Positions 15,033 through 16,720 of a stretch of DNA of 16,720 nt are shown in pieces. The stretch covers positions 1-16,720 of the forward strand of contig CAMQYB010000018.1 in assembly GCA_947039055.1 (NCBI GenBank), read 5' to 3'. Both the position numbers and the translations under genes were made by a program. A model generated the notes under the pieces. That model was given only the letters and a program-made list of their open reading frames with translations, did no database searches and was not told where the DNA came from. The first letter of the stretch is position 1; the number at the start of each line of letters is the position of its first letter. The DNA is from an uncultured Deferribacteraceae bacterium. Lineage in GTDB: Bacteria > Chrysiogenota > Deferribacteres > Deferribacterales > Mucispirillaceae.

Positions 15033-15756
15033 GAAGAATTATTCCTCTTTAATATTAAACAAATTTATCTCATTTATTAAACATAATAAAATCTTAATAA
15101 TTATATCAATTATTTTAGCGATTATTTTTAGATGTTTCCCTATAATTGATCTATATGTAAGTAGCCTATTTTACAATACTGAAAGTGGGTTTGCGTATAA
15201 AGATTTACTTATCTCTGATATATTTTATCGTGGAGTAATATATCTTGCGAACATTATAATAATCTCCTCTTTAACACTCTTGGTAGTGAAATTAATACTT
15301 AGAGATAAATTAAAATTCGTTAAACTTAGATCGATACTATTTATAGTCATAACACTTGCACTAGGGCCTGGCTTATTGGTTAACGCTATACTTAAAGAGA
15401 ATGTTGGACGTGCAAGACCTCATTATGTTACAGAGTTTGGTAGTGCACAAGAATTTACGCCTGCATTTGTGATCGCAAATGAGTGTGAGACAAACTGCTC
15501 ATTTGTATCTGGACACGCTTCATTTGGTTTCTTTTTAATGAGTTTTGCTTTCCTTATCACAAACAAAAGAAAGAGATTTGTTGCATGGATCCTATTATTA
15601 ATATTAGCATCGTACACGGCGTTTTCTAGAGTTATGGACGGTGCTCACTTCTTATCAGATATCGTATTTGCTGGGATATTTACATATCTTACAATAAAAC
15701 TAGTGTACGAATTCTTATATATTAATGACGACGCAAATGATAAAACCGAACTTTAA
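15016..15756 (+). CDS. PAP2-superfamily membrane phosphatase
   Basis: A 246-residue integral membrane phosphatase acting on a lipid phosphate, possibly lipid A (LpxE-like), undecaprenyl diphosphate or phosphatidylglycerol phosphate. The three PAP2 signature blocks are intact. KENVGRARP (127-135) fits KX6RP, with an SGH at 165-167. SRVMDGAHFLSD (204-215) fits SRX5HX3D with catalytic His211. The residue before SGH is Val, not the usual Pro. Hydrophobic helices lie at about 24-46, 73-92, 106-124, 169-181, 189-203 and 215-233. The start is TTG at 15016, with GGGAGA five bases upstream, both inside leuB and giving a 17-base overlap. No ATG occurs in the first 170 residues, so no shorter start keeps the motifs. 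Coupling to leuB translation is likely. Confidence 0.85.
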   Translation: MQQTYKKNYSSLILNKFISFIKHNKILIIISIILAIIFRCFPIIDLYVSSLFYNTESGFAYKDLLISDIFYRGVIYLANIIIISSLTLLVVKLILRDKLKFVKLRSILFIVITLALGPGLLVNAILKENVGRARPHYVTEFGSAQEFTPAFVIANECETNCSFVSGHASFGFFLMSFAFLITNKRKRFVAWILLLILASYTAFSRVMDGAHFLSDIVFAGIFTYLTIKLVYEFLYINDDANDKTEL

Positions 15757-15810
15757 TAATTATTACCATATCATACTTATAAAGACAAAAAAAAGTTTGA
15801 AGGTGATAAT

Positions 15811-16620
15811 ATGTTAAAAATAGGTTTTATGGATTATGCAAATGTGTATCCGATATTCCATTATATTCAAAATATGGTCGGTGTTGAGTTTCTTAAAAGT
15901 TATCCATCACATTTAAATATTGCGATTAGAGATAAAATTATTGATATCTCTCCGTCATCATCAATAGAGTTTATAAGAAATTATGAACAGTATAAAATCA
16001 TTCCGTTATCGATATCATCAATCGGTAAAGTCAAAAGCGTACTTATAATATCTGATCTGCCGATAGATGAACTTGATGGCAAAAAAATATATTTCACTAA
16101 TGAGTCTAACACATCTACAATTCTATCACGTATTGTTTTAGAGAAGTTTTACAATATTAAACCTGTGTACACGACTGATAGAGATGATATAGATATTTCA
16201 GCTGAAGTAATTATCGGGGATAGTGCGTTAAAAGAGTATTACTCATCATCAGTATCATCATCTAAAATTATTATAGATCTAGGAGAGGAGTGGTATAACG
16301 CAACATCCCTTCCCTTTGTGTTTGGATTATGGATCATGAATAAAGACGTTATAGGCAATCCTAATTTAGATCGGTTTATAGAAACAATAATTGAGATCAG
16401 TAAGAAAGATAAGATAGAAAACCTAAAATTTATAGATAAGTATATTGATTTTGGAATAACAAAAGAACAGATGTTGCAGTATTGGGATACGATAGATTAT
16501 AGTTTTAGTGATGATCATATAAAAGGCTTAGAGTTGTTTTATAAATACGCCTATGAACTTGACGAAACTTGTGGCAATAATTTAGTTGACGTAAAACCAT
16601 TTATTTATAAATATAAGTAA
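15811..16620 (+). CDS. mqnA: Chorismate dehydratase MqnA (futalosine menaquinone pathway)
   Basis: MqnA dehydrates chorismate to 3-enolpyruvylbenzoate, the first committed step of the futalosine route to menaquinone. The 269-residue cytoplasmic protein has the two-lobed binding-protein fold of the MqnA/MqnD family. Hallmarks are KIGFMDYANVYPIF (3-16), DISPSSSIEF (45-54), SSIGKVKSVLIIS (69-81), TNESNTST (96-103), IIGDSAL (134-140) and DLGEEWY followed by LPFVFGLW (156-174). The last block and the DIxPSSSIE motif favour MqnA over MqnD. AAGGTGAT precedes the ATG at 15811. It follows the PAP2 gene by 54 bp and may share its transcript. It implies a menaquinone-based chain, in line with the quinol-type cytochrome b at 210-923. 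Confidence 0.9.
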   Translation: MLKIGFMDYANVYPIFHYIQNMVGVEFLKSYPSHLNIAIRDKIIDISPSSSIEFIRNYEQYKIIPLSISSIGKVKSVLIISDLPIDELDGKKIYFTNESNTSTILSRIVLEKFYNIKPVYTTDRDDIDISAEVIIGDSALKEYYSSSVSSSKIIIDLGEEWYNATSLPFVFGLWIMNKDVIGNPNLDRFIETIIEISKKDKIENLKFIDKYIDFGITKEQMLQYWDTIDYSFSDDHIKGLELFYKYAYELDETCGNNLVDVKPFIYKYK

Positions 16621-16720
16621 GCGTTTTGATTGATTGGTTGGGTAAACCTATGTGACTGGTTCGCCGTGTTTATTGAGTAGTGTAAATCAACTAGGCTGAA
16701 TTAGTTTATGTGACTGGTTC
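16621..16720 (+). repeat. Intergenic tail with 14-bp direct repeat, possible dispersed repeat copy B
   Basis: After mqnA the composition shifts to clearly higher G+C. TATGTGACTGGTTC occurs at 16649-16662 and again at 16707-16720, a 58-bp period, with the second copy cut by the window end. The start (TTTTGATT, then GGGTAA) and the ACTGGTT word recur in the island at 5008-5115. With only two incomplete units, the class of repeat cannot be named. Confidence 0.4.

Noticed and set aside
16649..16720. CRISPR array
   Set aside because: There are only two 14-base copies, shorter than normal CRISPR repeats, and no cas gene is in view. It is reported as a direct repeat only.

Overview
The window is AT-rich chromosomal DNA (about 30% G+C by eye) from a motile, Gram-negative, anaerobically respiring bacterium. 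The Gram-negative call rests on an LptF/LptG-type LPS-export permease and flagellar cap genes. Anaerobic respiration rests on a Tat-exported molybdopterin oxidoreductase with a quinol-type cytochrome b. MqnA implies menaquinone made by the futalosine route. The combination would fit Deferribacterota (Mucispirillum-like) or Campylobacterota. This placement is an inference; no rRNA gene is present to settle it.

Layout. (1) 210-4284, minus strand: a three-gene operon for a membrane-bound molybdenum respiratory enzyme (catalytic subunit, four-cluster Fe-S subunit, di-haem cytochrome b). The genes are joined by TAATG overlaps, and a strong one-directional terminator lies at 133-172. (2) 4285-5237: a gap of about 950 bp with no convincing gene. 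It holds a perfect dyad upstream of the operon and a less AT-rich island resembling the sequence at the window's right end. (3) 5238-6212, minus strand: an EamA/DMT permease with a well-formed sigma-70 promoter. (4) 6497-8739, plus strand: modABC, a molybdate importer whose ATPase lacks the usual C-terminal Mop domain. (5) 8740-9156: a leader region with a near-consensus sigma-28 promoter (TAAAGTTA-N11-AACGATAA), a second weaker candidate and several inverted repeats. (6) 9157-12813, plus strand: fliD (unusually long), fliS and a small helical protein that may be a FliT-like chaperone. (7) 12810-13874: an LptF/LptG permease started by an overlapping TTG. (8) 13956-16620: leuB with its own sigma-70 promoter, a PAP2 phosphatase whose ribosome site lies inside leuB, and mqnA. 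(9) 16621-16720: a compositionally distinct tail with a 14-bp direct repeat, cut by the window edge.

How it fits together: modABC would supply molybdate for the cofactor of the respiratory enzyme, and MqnA contributes to the menaquinone pool that its cytochrome b would use. Several starts proposed here differ from the longest reading frame. The catalytic subunit, the EamA permease and ModA each have an internal ATG with a far better ribosome binding site than the upstream TTG or GTG. LptF and the PAP2 protein have only TTG available, and FliS uses GTG. I see no strong evidence for a wholly new system. The points most worth following up are the palindromic sigma-28 leader of fliD, the duplicated domain in the large FliD, the hybrid make-up of the respiratory enzyme, and the pair of related intergenic islands.
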